Positions 1-12,120 of a stretch of DNA of 64,000 bases are shown in pieces. Where the stretch lies: the NCBI GenBank assembly GCA_036785705.1, contig JAWUZG010000070.1:4289001-4353000 (forward strand), written 5' to 3'. Positions within the stretch are counted from its first letter, which is position 1, and the number at the start of each line of letters is the position of its first letter. The notes beneath the pieces were generated by a model that saw only the letters and a program-made list of their open reading frames with translations, ran no database searches and had not been told where the DNA came from. The position numbers were made by a program, and so were the translations under genes. The stretch comes from Acanthornis magna. Taxonomy: Eukaryota > Chordata > Aves > Passeriformes > Acanthizidae.

Positions 1-92
1 GTGGAAGGTGTCCCTGCCTGTGGCAGAGCAGTTGGACCTTTGATGATCGTTAAGGTCCATTCCAACACAAATCATTGTATGAAATCTTAATG
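1..92 (+). repeat. CR1 LINE 3'-end fragment
   Basis: The segment reads like the 3' end of an avian CR1 element: a 'gaaggtgtccctgcc' type stretch, then 'gttggac...tgatgatc..taaggtccattccaac', ending near 'aatcattgtatga'. It is truncated by the window edge and lies in the USP53 intron, ending about 40 bp before the exon that starts at 134. Assignment is from remembered CR1 consensus features, not a database search. Confidence 0.75.
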
Positions 93-133
93 AGAACTTT
101 AATGGAGCTTTTTTTCCTTTTTGTTCTTGTAAG

Positions 134-863
134 ACTTGATTGGGGAAGACCGTTCCAGTGCTAAGTCAGGGTCTCCTCCCGTTGGAAATGGACTGAGGCA
201 CTGCCCGGATCAGCGGATCTACGGCAGCCAGGGAAGAGGCCCCTACAAGCACGACAACGCACCTCACCAAGCAAAGCTTTCTGCACACGTGCTTGGATCA
301 AACAAAACAGAGCCTTTTCCTGCTGGGGAGAAACCAGTGACCAGGCTACGGACTGATGGTGTCACTGGCTACGACACGGACACCAGTCAAGACTCCAGGG
401 ACAAAGGAAGTGTCAGCAGCAGGAGCAGAAGTAAAGGTTGGAAACCGATGCGAGAGACACTGAATGTAGACAGCATTTTCAGTGAGACTGAGAAAAAACA
501 GCACAGCCCAAAGCACAAAGCAAACGTGAGCAGTAAATCTAAGCACGAGAAGGAGCGGAGCTTTAACCACTGGCCAAAGGAGAACCAAATGCAGAAGGGT
601 TTAATGACTATATACGAAGATGAGACAAAACAGGATACAGGAAGTCGAAGTTCACTGGATTCTGAGGGAAAAGGGAATGCTGAGAAAAGCAAAGGATTTA
701 CAGAGAGAAAAATCCATGGTGATAACTGGCAAATTCAGAGGACAGAATCTGGGTATGAAAGCAGTGACCATATCAGCAACGGATCTGCAAATCCAGACTC
801 ACCTATTATTGAAGGAATCAATGCGGCAGATGCTAAGAATGTGAAGGAAAGTGCTTCCTGCAG
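134..863 (+). CDS. USP53: USP53 exon a (large internal coding exon)
   Basis: The acceptor is a T-rich tract ending 'cttgtaag' before 134, and the donor is cag|gtaatg at 863/864. Two bases complete a split codon, then the frame reads [15 protein letters not shown] and continues for 242 codons. The exon ends with two bases of a Ser codon that exon b completes. The peptide is hydrophilic and rich in Ser, Lys, Glu and Asp, as expected for the disordered middle of USP53. The TTG at 136 is an internal leucine codon and not a start. Confidence 0.88.
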
Positions 864-3800
864 GTAATGCTAATGTTCTTAGAGCTTGCATGGATTGCAT
901 TTATAGAAAAATAGCCTGTTCTAATGTTTATATGTTGTTTATATACAAAAAACATGCAAGAAAACATGCTCTGAAACTCACTTGAAATCAGGTATGTGGA
1001 AAGCTAAAGTGTATCTAGAAATAAGGGTGTGGGCAATTAAGTGTTCAATTTACCTTCACTCTGATTCTCTTTGGGAGGCACTGAGCCAGCTAGTGAGGCA
1101 CTGAGCCAGAACTGCTAAGCCCTGCTGAGGGGCAGGGTGTGTTCATTTGTCATCATTGCTACACTTCTTACTTACGGGATTTTTAGACTGTGGGTAGGTT
1201 TCCATCTGTAATGGAATAAAACAGTGTCCATATAAATCATACCTGTAACACTGGTACAGACAGGCCATGCCAAGGAGATGGGAATGGCAGTAGGTGAACC
1301 TTGTGTGCTGTTACTAGCCATAGTGCAGGAATTCAGTCTTCTAGAACACCTTAGATATGTATTGATCATTTGGTCATTAACTGACCTGTCTGAAAGAAAT
1401 CTTTGCTGAAGAGTGTAAAATTACTAAAACTGGTTGGACTTGATGATCTGAAGAGGTCCATTCCGACTTAAATTTATGTGATGCTTGAAATAGAAAGCTA
1501 TAATCCTTTCCCATGCAGTTTTCAGTATTGTGTATCTCAAACTGTATGTGGAATGTAGATCCTTCTATAAGCCATTAATTCTTTCAAATCTTGTTTATAT
1601 CCATAAAATGATATGGGGAGAGCACAGTTGGGAGCCCAAGCCTAATCACTTGGACAGATTTAATTTGCTGGATCTAAGCAAATTTTCAGACATATATTTT
1701 CATGGCAACTTATTTCACAGGAGAATGGCAAATACCAGGATATGAAAGGCCCTTGACCTCCCTCCCCTTTCTCCCACTCGTTCCCTCCCACTAAACTGTA
1801 CAAAATCCCACTGTGCAAAACCTTATTGGCTTTTATTGGGTAATGATATAATTATGTATAAAGCTACTCCAACTCGTGGTTATATTTTCAGTGCTTGATG
1901 GGTTGCCTCAGACGGTGATTTTGACAGTTTAAACTGTCTCATTTTTAAGCATGCCCAAGAGGCAATGGGACACTGAAATGCTCCGTGTGTCATTTTATGA
2001 GAGAGAATACGATAAATTTAAAACAGCATAGTTCATTAAGAAGCTGCTTACACTGTTGTTTAAACATTTGTCAAAATAAAAAACGTACTTTATCAAAATA
2101 CAGTTGACTTCCTGGGACTTGGAGAAGTTCTTTATATGACTGGTAATTTCAACTGGCTGGCAATACCTATTAGTTCCCTACTAACCTTTCAGAGTCTGTC
2201 TCATAAACCCAAGAAAATACAAATCAGTTACTTGAAAGTTTCTGAAATTGGAAAAAGGTTACAGTTTTGTTTTTAACTCCATTCTTTTTCTTTCAGTCAT
2301 TTTTCTTGTTTTCCTGTCTTTCTATAACGATTTTTCTTTCTTAGAAACTTTGGCACTGTGTATCTTCTTCCATGCCTTACTCTTGTAGAAGGTAGAAATT
2401 GGCAGGGTGTTTGTCAGCTCACTGTCTGGATTAGTAGTTCATGTTTTCTGCTTATCTAAATCAGCAAGATCTAATAAATACTCTGATAATTTTTTTCTCT
2501 CCTTTTGGGTTTACTGCTTCCAGTTTTATTCCAGTTTGAGGGGGGAAAATAAATGAAAATCCCTATGAACGAGGTACCAAGTGGCAATCACAATTTAGGA
2601 TGATATGTTGTCACAACAAAGTATTAATGAATAGCATATTATCAATTAGGAAAATGGACAAGATGGAATGTTAGTTAACAGGTTACACTAAAGATATTGA
2701 TACCTACAAATGAATTGAATTTGATTACCAGAGGTATCTGTTCAATAGTTTCACTGTCATAATCACATATGTGCTTCTTTTACAGTGAACAGAACTTGCC
2801 AACCAAAAAAGCGGACGGTGTGTTACATTCAGTACCCCAGCAGAACAGAAACTTCCATGGTAAGAATCTGGATAAAGATTAAGTTTTCAAAAAATTTTGT
2901 AGATGTACCAAAATTTCTCTTTAACCCAGAACCCAAAAGAACCTAATACAAATGACATGGTAATTTGGTTCACTCCCTGTGGTTTCCCTCAAAAGCATTT
3001 CTAGGAGCTTTCTTGGTGGATACTAAACAAGACTTTTTTTTTCGGATTTTTTTTGTGTCTGGGTGGACTTTGATACCATTTGTTTTCCTCCTAGATATGA
3101 AGCAGTATCAGGAAGAAACACTTGTAATAAGGAAGTCTACTTCCTTTTACATACTAATATGTCTGCTGGGGTTTTATAAAGTTGATAAATGCCTTGGCAT
3201 ATAAATATTATAGGTCAACCTGAGGCCAGCCAAAATCATTATCTGCTGTTGCTGAAACAATGGGAGGGTGCTTGTACAAAGAGGGGCAATAAATATTAGG
3301 CCACTTCCTCAGGAAACATTTGATTTTTATAGATACCGTACTTCTTTTCAAATAATGTATAGTATAGTTTCTCCTAAGATTTAAAGGGGGAGGGGGGTTG
3401 TGTTGCCATACCACTTCTACCTCTTCTGTCCTCATACTAATCTATTTTTTGGTTGTAGAAAGAAAACTAATTTGGTGTTTGTGTATTTTGACAGCCCCCC
3501 CCCCCCAAAAAAAACCCAACCAAAAATGAGTAGCATGGAATGCACAAATCTCGTTTTACATGACATTTATTTTGCTTTAATTCTGTACTGTGCCATTCTT
3601 ATCAAACACAGTTGGATAGGAAAAAGAGACCAGTGAAAAATACATAAAATTGTCTTTAGGCATGAACAATGGACTGTTCTCTGGAGAAAGTATTTAAGTG
3701 TACTTAAAGGTTTTAACGTGCATCCTACATTTTCTTTAAAAAAGATTACTGATTCCAAGTAATCCTCAGAGTTACTATAAAAAAATTGATGATAGGATCC

Positions 3801-6800
3801 CACCTATTCAGTTAGTCTAATTCAGTAACAAATTCTTAAACAGCTTCTTATAAAAATGCATGTATTTAACTCCATTTTCAAAACCAATACTTTTAATGGA
3901 AGTGATCAATGGACTGAAAAGAGATCTGATGAATTTGATTTCACATGTATGTGGGGCTAAAGATTTATTTAGACTCAGTTTTTGGGTTGTCTAAAGAGTG
4001 TGTCAGGAAACCTTTAGCAACGACAACAGTTGTCATTTACAGGTATCAGTTGTATTACGTTGTGTTCCATCTCTGAATATTCTGAACAAGACATGGATTG
4101 GTAGGTAAAAACCAGACTCCCTGAAAATAGGACTTTCAGAAAGGACTGAGCATTTGTTTTTGAGAGGAATGGAATGTAAGAAATCTTTGTTAGGCTCTCA
4201 TGGCAAGTCCAAAAAATATATCTGAGAGTTTTTTTTGTGTGGAAAATTTCTTATAGAGTTAATGTTGGATTTCTAGTTATGTCCATCATTGGTATAACTG
4301 TGCTTTACCAGCTCCTTGTTTTTTACTGGAACTGAATGAGGCTACTGTTCAGCACTTGAGGAATTCTGTCCCTGATTTAAAAAAATAAACTTATTGTCAG
4401 AACATTATAAAGATAGAAAGATCACACAGTGATTGTGAGATTGAATGGCTGCTCCTTACATGGGCAGTAAGCAGCAGATAACTGTAGCACTGAAGCAAAG
4501 GTCGCACAAAGCCAATCCCTAAATTATGTGGTCAGATTTTGGCAGGAAAATGTAAATATTGAGGAAGCAGGTGAAGCATGCAGAATTTATATTAATAACT
4601 TTGTGTTTATGAAGTTTGAACTTGATGAACTGAGGAGGCAAAATGTTTTTGTGTATAAAGAACTTGTGATGTGGAGCAGTGTGAGGGCAAAATTTCCAAC
4701 CTCATGTTCTGCAAGTTAAAGAAAGATGACTAATTTTAATGGTTTTTCCATTGTTTTTAATGCTTTTCCCATTGTCCAGTTCAATAGCATGAGACAACTC
4801 AAACTGAAATCTAGAATCGTTCTGAAGATCCGGTTAGTGTGTGAAAAAGAATCCAAATTGCCTTTGCTTATGTGTCACTTCAGAAAACCCCACAAACCAA
4901 CCATAATTCTGAAAAAGACAGCTCATATGCTTAGGAAAACTGTACATTTATAGTAATAATTTAAATCATGCAACTGCACTTAAGGAAATCCAGTTCTTAC
5001 CCTTATGGTGCAGTCACTGTACATTAATGTCAAGTTTAAAGAAATGAGTGGAGAGTTAAAGCTTGTAGCTACTTAGTTTACTTAACATGAAACAGAAACA
5101 AATGTGTTTCTGGGGTGTCTTTAAATAATAAAATAAAGATATATATGATGGGGTTTTCAACTGAATGTTGCTCCAAAAGTACAGTTTCTTGAATATAAGA
5201 ATTTTATTTTTTTAAAATAAAGATTGGTCATTGTTTTCTAGAAATATTATTCCATTTTGGGCAAGTTATAACATACTTACTTTCTTGACTGAGAGATTGT
5301 TGTTGTTCTACATTTCCAAAGCTTCCAGTACTTTGCCTGTCGTTTAAACTGAATACAGAAAATGTCTGGGCTAAGAAAGAGGAATTTGCCACAATATTTT
5401 TTACAAAAAGCATTACACTTTGTTGTAGGGTTTTTTACCGACAATTTAGGAACTATTTTTTTAAAAATCCAGGAAACATGCAGCTAAACACAAAAAAGGG
5501 AAGTTGAATTTAATGTGGAGTTGAGTTTTTGTTGGAGGTTTTTGTAGGGGTTTTGTATTTCTTTTCATTTGGGGTTTTTTCCACCTACAGACAGTGGACT
5601 TGGCAGACTTTTGCACGTGTTCTCTATGTGTAAATGGAGATGTTAGTCAAGACCTTGTCTGTCCTCCCTGTGAGCTGTGGAATGGATGTTAATCTCTTGA
5701 AAATCTGTATTGACTACCCAGATGTGCAAACTGATGTTTGTAAATCCTAAAACCAGACAGATTTATGTGTCAGAAAGCAATTACCTTTCATTTATTGCCA
5801 AGCCCTTAATGAGCCATTGATAAGGATGCTGGCTCCAGCTGAGTGCAGTGCTCATGTGTCCCATATTTAGGTTTGCAGAGAACGTAGAGCCAAAATTCCC
5901 AATGGAGCCGGGCTCTGGTTTTAACCGTGCATGGCTGTCCTGTCAGCAGAAGGGAAAATAACACATCTATTTTTAAATTGGCTGGAATTCCGCGGGCACA
6001 GAGCACCTGGTGCGGCTGGAAGTGCCCGAGGGAGCCGCTCGCTGGCCTCTGCTGCCGCCTCACGGCCGCCTGGGCACTGCCGCTGGGAGCCTGAGGAATC
6101 CTTTGGGAGTGAAAATAACCGCGATCTGCGGCGGAATTCAATGTCTGGGTTTGAAATATTACCTCAGTGTTGGCTGGCTCACTGTTAGGTAGCTTCGTGG
6201 CACAGGAAAGGTTTTGAACTTTTAAGTTCATTCCACATCCCTTGCATGGACTCATTCAGTAACGATGTTTTCCCATAAATATTATTTCTAAGGTTGTGGT
6301 ATTGCTTATCATGACATGTTTAATTAATTTCTTTTTCATCTCAAGACATGAGGGAAGCCATATGGGGGATTTGCCTCTTGTGCTATATGCTGCTTTAGTC
6401 TCTACTGCCTGTGTTCTTGGTCAAAGATTTCATGTCTTTGGTCTCATCACTGAAATATAGGGCAGATGTGGACCCTCAAAATGAGTATCACCAAACAGCA
6501 ACACCCAAAGTTTTCAGTTTAGTTCTACTCTGTTATTGGGGTTTTGACTCGAATGTTCATGAATCTAAAGTTCCAAGTCTTTATATATTTAAACATAGGG
6601 AAATAACAAGTGAAATAGCTGTAGCAGTTGCGAGTCTAGTCTGTACACAGACAAAATAAGCCATTGTAATAATGAAAATAATGATGAAAGTGATAGTAAT
6701 AAGAAGAAGCCATTCCTTTGAGTGGCTTCAGAGCAGGTGACTGATATTAGTGGGCTAATCATGGCATTAGGAGGACTTAGAGTATCTATCTCTAATCAAA

Positions 6801-9424
6801 TAGACTGCTGCTTGTCCCTTGCCAAGAGAGTGTTTTATTCTGTGTAGTGTTGACATGAATACTTCAATGCTTCCTTTATTTGCTGCTCACTAGGAGTTGC
6901 CTTGTTCAGAACTTGTGTATTTTCGGGGAATGATTCTTTGCCTGGGAATAAAAGGAGTTTCTGGAGTGGGAGTGCAGTAGTGCTGGCCCAGGCACTCAGT
7001 GCTGTGTGTTTGGGGCACATGGGTGACAGTGCTCTTTGTCTGCCCAGGGTCTCTATGAGCCTTACAGTCTGCTCTAGGGTTTTAATTGTTTCAAAGAATG
7101 TATTTCTGCAAAACCCACAAACAACAGAGCAGCCTAAACCACCCCCAATCTCTACAGTATTCATTCTATTTCTTTATTATAACGCAATATGAATTTTTAG
7201 AAGTCATACATAGTTCTTATTTTGTAATTTAAATTACTTTGGATGTTTGAATAAACATGATTTTAAGAAAAGCTTCTTTTGAAAATGTGCTTTAAGTAAG
7301 ACTAAATATTAATGTGCTCTGGAAAATATGTCTATAGGACTTCAAAATTGTGATAATTACCTATTTTCTGGTAACAAAAACCCCAGAAAATTTCCTCCAC
7401 ATTCTAAGATCTGACCGTCCATGACAGATTGTCTTCAAAATGGTTATTTTGATTAATCTCAAGTCTTGAAAAGGATTAATTGTCCTGTTATGTTTTGTTT
7501 TTGTAACCTCTGAGAAACAATAGAGAAGGAATTGGACTGTATATATGTTAATTTTAAAATTTTTTTCTAGCCCCAGAGCTGAGGAAAGACCTGATCAATT
7601 CTGAAGTTAACTACAGACCTCATCCTCATGTTGGTTTCCCAACAGAACTACATTTGCAGGTGCCCAGTCCTCCAGTAAAGAGGTAACCAATATTGGCATA
7701 TTCCTCTCTAATAGTTTAAGAAATACTGAATTCTGTTGTGTTACAATGATCAATATTAAGCATTGAAGAGTTAAGGTATTCAATATTTTTGACAGGCAAT
7801 TCCTTTTGAATTGTGCATAATTGATAGGCCTAAATTCTGTCTGTCTTTAACTTAATTTTGATGCTGTCAATGTCACCAAAGAGCTTGTTTTCTTACCGTA
7901 ATAGAGGGATTTAACATTTTTCTGTTTGGAATTTATATATAACCAGCAATGATTAATCAATTTGTGGTTAGTCCAGCCACCCCATAAAGCTTTGAAAAGT
8001 TTGGCTGGAAGGGGAGGAAAAGTTAAATTGTGTTTATAAGCTGCTGCTGTATCTTGTTTCTAATATGAACTCTAAGTGCTCAGTATCTCCTAAAAATCAA
8101 GAATCTAAATACAAATTTATCAACTGAAAGTAACATCCAGCATTTGAAAAATGGATGTATCAGAGTCACAAGGATGCTTAGAAGAGAGCAGAGGTCACAT
8201 TTTACATAGTCCTGAATGTTGAAGGAATTTATCTTACCTTCTTGGGGTACATTTACATTTCAAATCAAAGAAACTCTCGAGTAATTTAATACAACTTGTA
8301 CTCTGAGGGCTCTATGTTGAACAGATCCTGGATATTTCAGCAGTTTAACCAAGGCCATCTTTGAAAAAATACCCTGTTATTTGAGCCTATTCATGTTTTT
8401 AGGGATCCTTACATCCTGTGTGGTTTTGTATTTTAGAGCCGAAATGCCTGAGACCAACAGGAAATTTTTCCCATCATCAGCTCTCCAGCCAGTTGTCAAA
8501 GAGATTGTGAAGGCAGACAGCAGGAGCAAGGCAAATGAGCAGAACTCTTCCGAATGGCTTCACCCAGACAGGTTTGAGAAGGTGAACGTGCCAGTGTACT
8601 GTGCTGACAGTGTGTCCCACCCCCTCCCAGACAATACCTGTGGGAGGAAGCCGACCCACAGTGACTTTCCCCCCCCTGCCCAGCCGCAGTCTCATCACAC
8701 AAGAACACTCGGTCCCAAGGTGGGGCTGGTGCCCTGCGCACCTCAGAGCCTGTCGGAAAAGCCGGCGGTGCCGCCTGGCCCTCCCAGCGAGCACGCCGGG
8801 CACCCGCTCCGAAGGGTGGATGCCCTCTGGGTGCCTGAAGCCGTGTACCAGAACATTCCTCCCCCTTTACCTCCAAAGAAATATGCTCTGAGCACTTTGT
8901 CAGGACCAGAGAATAACTCGGCAGCCGATGGAAAATCAACGGAAGCGTTGCAAAATAATCCATTAAGGCAAACAAGTGCACCTTCAAAATCTGCATCAGA
9001 AGCAAGTGCAGTCCCAGCTGAACAAAGACTTAAAGAGCCCTTTCCAGGGAACGAAGCGTTCGTTCATAAACCGGATTCTCCACCTCGCTTATCAGTTAAT
9101 GAGTTCTGGACCGTGTCTGAGAACATGTTAAAGAAAGGATCTCGTCACACGGGCCCGAGCCCTGGCTACGCAGATGGGAATGACAGTGTGTCGCTAACCA
9201 CTTACTTCTCAGTAGACAGCTGCATGACTGACACCTACAGGCTGAAGTATCACCAGAGGCCCAAGCTGTATTTTACAGAGAGTGGAAGCTTCCACAAGGA
9301 GAAGCATCCTCCAGCAGCTGGAGTAGATCTGAATGCCCCATACCACGGCACTCTCGAGCCCAGGCATCCCGCACCTGAGCAGAGGTACAAGGCAAATGCC
9401 GAAGGAATACACTGCAGTCGGTAG
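134..9424 (+). CDS. USP53: USP53, C-terminal part (last four coding exons, spliced)
   Basis: This is the 3' half of ubiquitin specific peptidase 53, a USP-family protein known to associate with tight-junction ZO proteins; human loss-of-function variants are linked to cholestasis and hearing loss. Four exons (134-863, 2786-2859, 7571-7682, 8437-9424) join in frame across AG/GT boundaries and encode about 633 residues, ending in TAG at 9422-9424. Human USP53 is about 1,070 residues, so the N-terminal USP catalytic fold lies left of the window. What remains is a polar, Ser/Lys/Pro-rich, probably disordered tail with a proline-rich PPPLPPKK stretch that resembles an SH3 ligand. Identification rests on this sequence character and on synteny with C4orf3, FABP2 and PDE5A. 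No frameshift or internal stop was seen. Confidence 0.88.
864..2785 (+). other. USP53: USP53 intron (a-b)
   Basis: This 1.9 kb intron is AT-rich. It holds a short CR1 3' fragment (about 1431-1490) and no other recognisable feature. Open frames inside it are short and have no family resemblance. Confidence 0.8.
1431..1490 (+). repeat. CR1 LINE 3'-end fragment
   Basis: A stretch reading 'ggttggacttgatgatctg' followed by 'aagaggtccattccgactta' matches the typical CR1 3' terminal region. Only about 60 bp remain. The + orientation is the same as the fragment at the window start. Confidence 0.75.
2786..2859 (+). CDS. USP53: USP53 exon b
   Basis: A 74-bp exon bounded by 'ttttacag' and 'catg|gtaaga'. 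It completes the split Ser codon and reads [20 protein letters not shown], then four more residues, leaving one base of a split Ala codon. Phase agrees with both neighbours, which supports a real exon despite its size. Confidence 0.85.
3495..3521. repeat. Poly-C / poly-A low-complexity tract
   Basis: A run of about 13 C is followed directly by about 8 A and then CCCAACC. The homopolymer junction is likely to vary in length and to be prone to sequencing error. Confidence 0.85.
5930..6140. promoter_or_regulatory. Isolated CpG-rich block in USP53 intron (candidate enhancer)
   Basis: About 200 bp of GC- and CpG-rich sequence sits inside an otherwise AT-rich intron. It carries a match to the MEF2 consensus (CTATTTTTAA at 5967-5976) and an E-box-like CACCTG near 6006. 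It has open frames on both strands (for example 5806-6255 minus) but no protein family was recognised. A regulatory role is inferred from base composition and motif matches only. Confidence 0.35.
7571..7682 (+). CDS. USP53: USP53 exon c
   Basis: A 112-bp exon after 'ttttttctag' with donor 'agag|gtaacc'. It completes an Ala codon and reads [20 protein letters not shown] and onward, ending in two bases of an Arg codon (AG) that exon d completes with A. Phase is consistent on both sides. Confidence 0.85.
7683..8436 (+). other. USP53: USP53 last coding intron (c-d)
   Basis: A 754-bp AT-rich intron with a T-rich acceptor region ending 'tattttag'. Nothing else was recognised. Confidence 0.8.
8437..9424 (+). 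CDS. USP53: USP53 terminal coding exon
   Basis: The exon gives 328 codons after the split Arg codon, from [20 protein letters not shown] to GIHCSR, with stop TAG at 9422-9424. The middle is proline-rich ([27 protein letters not shown]), the last resembling an SH3-binding polyproline segment. The exon is more GC-rich than its flanks, as expected for coding sequence. An upstream in-frame ATG at 8381 lies in the intron and is not used. Confidence 0.88.
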
Positions 9425-12120
9425 GTTCTTCAAGAAACTCACACCTGGATCTAACTCTTGCATTTCATGTAATCTGTAAAGGGGCACAACCTGGAATCTG
9501 TGTGTGTGTGTCATAACCAGGTACCCAGCTGACTGCACTTTGCATGGGAGTTCCGACTGTTCAAATGAATATGCAAATAGAGGTGAACAGAGGAGAAAGA
9601 GGTGCTAAACTTGTGGTTCTTTGATTTGTTACTCTAGTTGCCTTAATGCTTACCTCTGTAACTCAGCTCGTCTTCTACAGTTTGTATTCAATGTGGTCCC
9701 TTGGGGTGTGCACACCTTGCAGCAGCAGGATCGGCTGGATGTTCCTAATTCTGGAAGAAGATCTAGTTAGCTGCAGTTTAAGAAGTGTTCCTTCAGACTG
9801 TGGTCACCATGTTCTTAGACTAACAAAAGGGATAATACACATGCTACCACAACTAATGCAGTACAGGTAGTCATAATACAGCAGTATTTGTCCTCAGAGG
9901 AAGCAGGAGGGGACATGGTTTTTTCAACTGATGTCTCTCAGAGTCTGTGCTTTCACAAACCTTCAAGTGTCTTTAATAAAAGTTTACCCAGAGGATTTAT
10001 TTTTTATTTGAAAAGCCTTAATAATGATAATAATAATTCTTTAAAAACCATTCTGGTTTGCAAGTGTTAAATGAGACTTTCAAAGGGAATTGAAGTAAGC
10101 TGCAGTAATACTGTCCTATTAATATCCCTGCTCTGTTAGTGTATATTTTTAAACACATTTATCAGATTTGTTCACCCTTTAAGCTATATACTTTAACTTA
10201 TTAAACTACGTAAGTTACAAACCAGTATAACAGAATAGGATGTTAATTTTAAATACAGAGTTATCATGCAACTATGAAAAATTCATTTTGTAACATTTTA
10301 GAAGTAATTACTGCTTATGTTCAGTTCTGACTTATTCTACAATTGCATGCAAAGTCAATGCTGCTATTTATTAAACTCCCCTTTTTTTTCAGCTTGACAT
10401 TTTGGCTCATGGGGATCACACAATTGATTTTTTTTTTTAAATTTTTTTTTTTTTTTACTAACATGTTTTCCCGTTTGGAACAGTCCTACACATGGATATG
10501 GTCTGCATTAGCAGATCAGGCTGAATGTGCAGCCATTTACACTGGTGGCTAAGGGGGCAAGGGCAAGAGGTTCCCCTTTCTCTGCTCTGCCACTCTGTCT
10601 CTGGTTTTGGCAGCTCTGGAATTTCCCTCGTCTTTTGTTAACCTGACTTGTCTCAGTAACAAGGAGGAAGATTTATTTGGCTTTTATTTGGTTAGTTAAA
10701 TCAGTGCACAGAACCGTCTAGTGAATGCTGAGGCAACTGCCAGCAAAGCATGACACAACCCAAAATGGCTAAATTTTTCCATTATTCACATTAGAGTGTT
10801 AACTTGGGGTGCTGCTGATTATACCTAAACATCAATGCCTTTTATTTATGAAAATAATGCAAGAAGGTTAAATATGCAAAATAAACACTCATACTTGCAC
10901 TGTTAGACAGAAAGGCTTTTTTTTTTTTTTTTGTTTTTAACCTTATGTACATGAGTTTTAGCGCTTCAACCAAATGATGGCAATTGTTTAGCACAATTAC
11001 CCAAGGTAAACATTTAAACAGTAGTTTTGGTTATTCTGTGGCAAAGTCAGGTTTTTTTTCTTTTAAATGACATGTACCTTACAGTAGAACTGGAACACTA
11101 TATATATGCAACAAACCAGGTATCTCAGATTAACCTTCTTTCTACCTTCTTGATCAAAATTCATTGTAGCACTTGGGAAAAAAAATGAATTCTAGAATTT
11201 ATAGTGAAAATACTATGCATGTTTCTGTATGGCTGCTAGTAAACAGCAACTTAAACAATGATCCTTTTGTAAGAAAACCAGTTGAATACAGAAGAACACT
11301 AAAAATGTAAGAGCTTGGGTGATTCATATTGTAATATTTTTAAGAGATTTCAGAACCTGTAAATTACACTTTTCTAGTTTATCTAGCCATGTTACATGAT
11401 ATACATAGCCAGTTAAGTACAACTGTCCTCTAATACCTGTGTAAAAACAACAGTTATTGGAATTTGTAAATAATGTATAATTTGTAAAATGTTTTGCAAA
11501 AAAAAATCTTGTATTTGAAATGACAGTATTTTTATGTATGAATAGCACAGCAACAACTGTGAATGATGTTAGAACACTTATTTTTATTAAACATGCATAG
11601 CAATGTTGATACTTCTGTACCACAAGCAATACGAATGCCTCTTACTGATACCAATGAACTCTTGCTCCCAGTAAGCACAACTGGTAAACTCCTCTCTAAA
11701 GTAGCTGCAGTAACTTAGGTGTACTTCAGTCTCCTTGCTTAGCTTGAAACAATCTTACCAGGCAACTTTCTCTGTGACCCATGTTTACCAGGTATTTAAT
11801 GATTAAATAGATAGCTAATCAAGGCACCTTCGTTTTTATATTTGACTCTGCACTCCATGTATGTATGTACGTAATATTTGCTAACTAATATGTGATAACT
11901 CGTTTTAACTTACCTAGGGTGCCTATTTATTTTTTTATAAATGTCTGCCTCCAGCTATAGATTTGTATAAGAGCCTAGACAATTTTTGTAACAGTAAAGA
12001 TATTAACAAGTCTTGTAATTAATATATTTTTCAGTCTTTAGAATTATTTTCTTGCGAAGTTCTGCTTGTTCAAAATATCAAGATAAAAATTTAAGATCTT
12101 TGTTGTCTGTTCTTTTTGTG
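9425..12120 (+). other. USP53: Probable USP53 3' UTR
   Basis: About 2.7 kb of AU-rich sequence follows the stop codon and has no coding potential. Candidate poly(A) signals on the + strand are AATAAA at 9975-9980 and 10880-10885. A weaker GATAAA at 12082-12087 is followed by a T/G-rich stretch typical of a downstream element. Which site is used cannot be decided from sequence, so the right boundary is a guess. A (GT)n stretch near 9500-9511 and T-runs near 10428-10456 and 10918-10932 also occur. Confidence 0.5.

Larger units (their letters stand above)
2860..7570 (+). other. USP53: USP53 intron (b-c)
   Basis: A 4.7 kb AT-rich intron. It contains a C13/A8 homopolymer junction near 3495-3514, T/G-rich stretches near 5520-5580, and an isolated CpG-rich block around 5930-6140. 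No exon-like ORF with both splice sites and family resemblance was seen. Confidence 0.75.

Noticed and set aside
136..138. TTG start codon at the beginning of the USP53 frame
   Set aside because: The codon is internal to a spliced exon with a good acceptor just upstream; it encodes Leu.
5806..6255. 149-codon minus-strand ORF in a USP53 intron
   Set aside because: Length is explained by local GC richness, it has no recognisable domain, and it is antisense to an intron.
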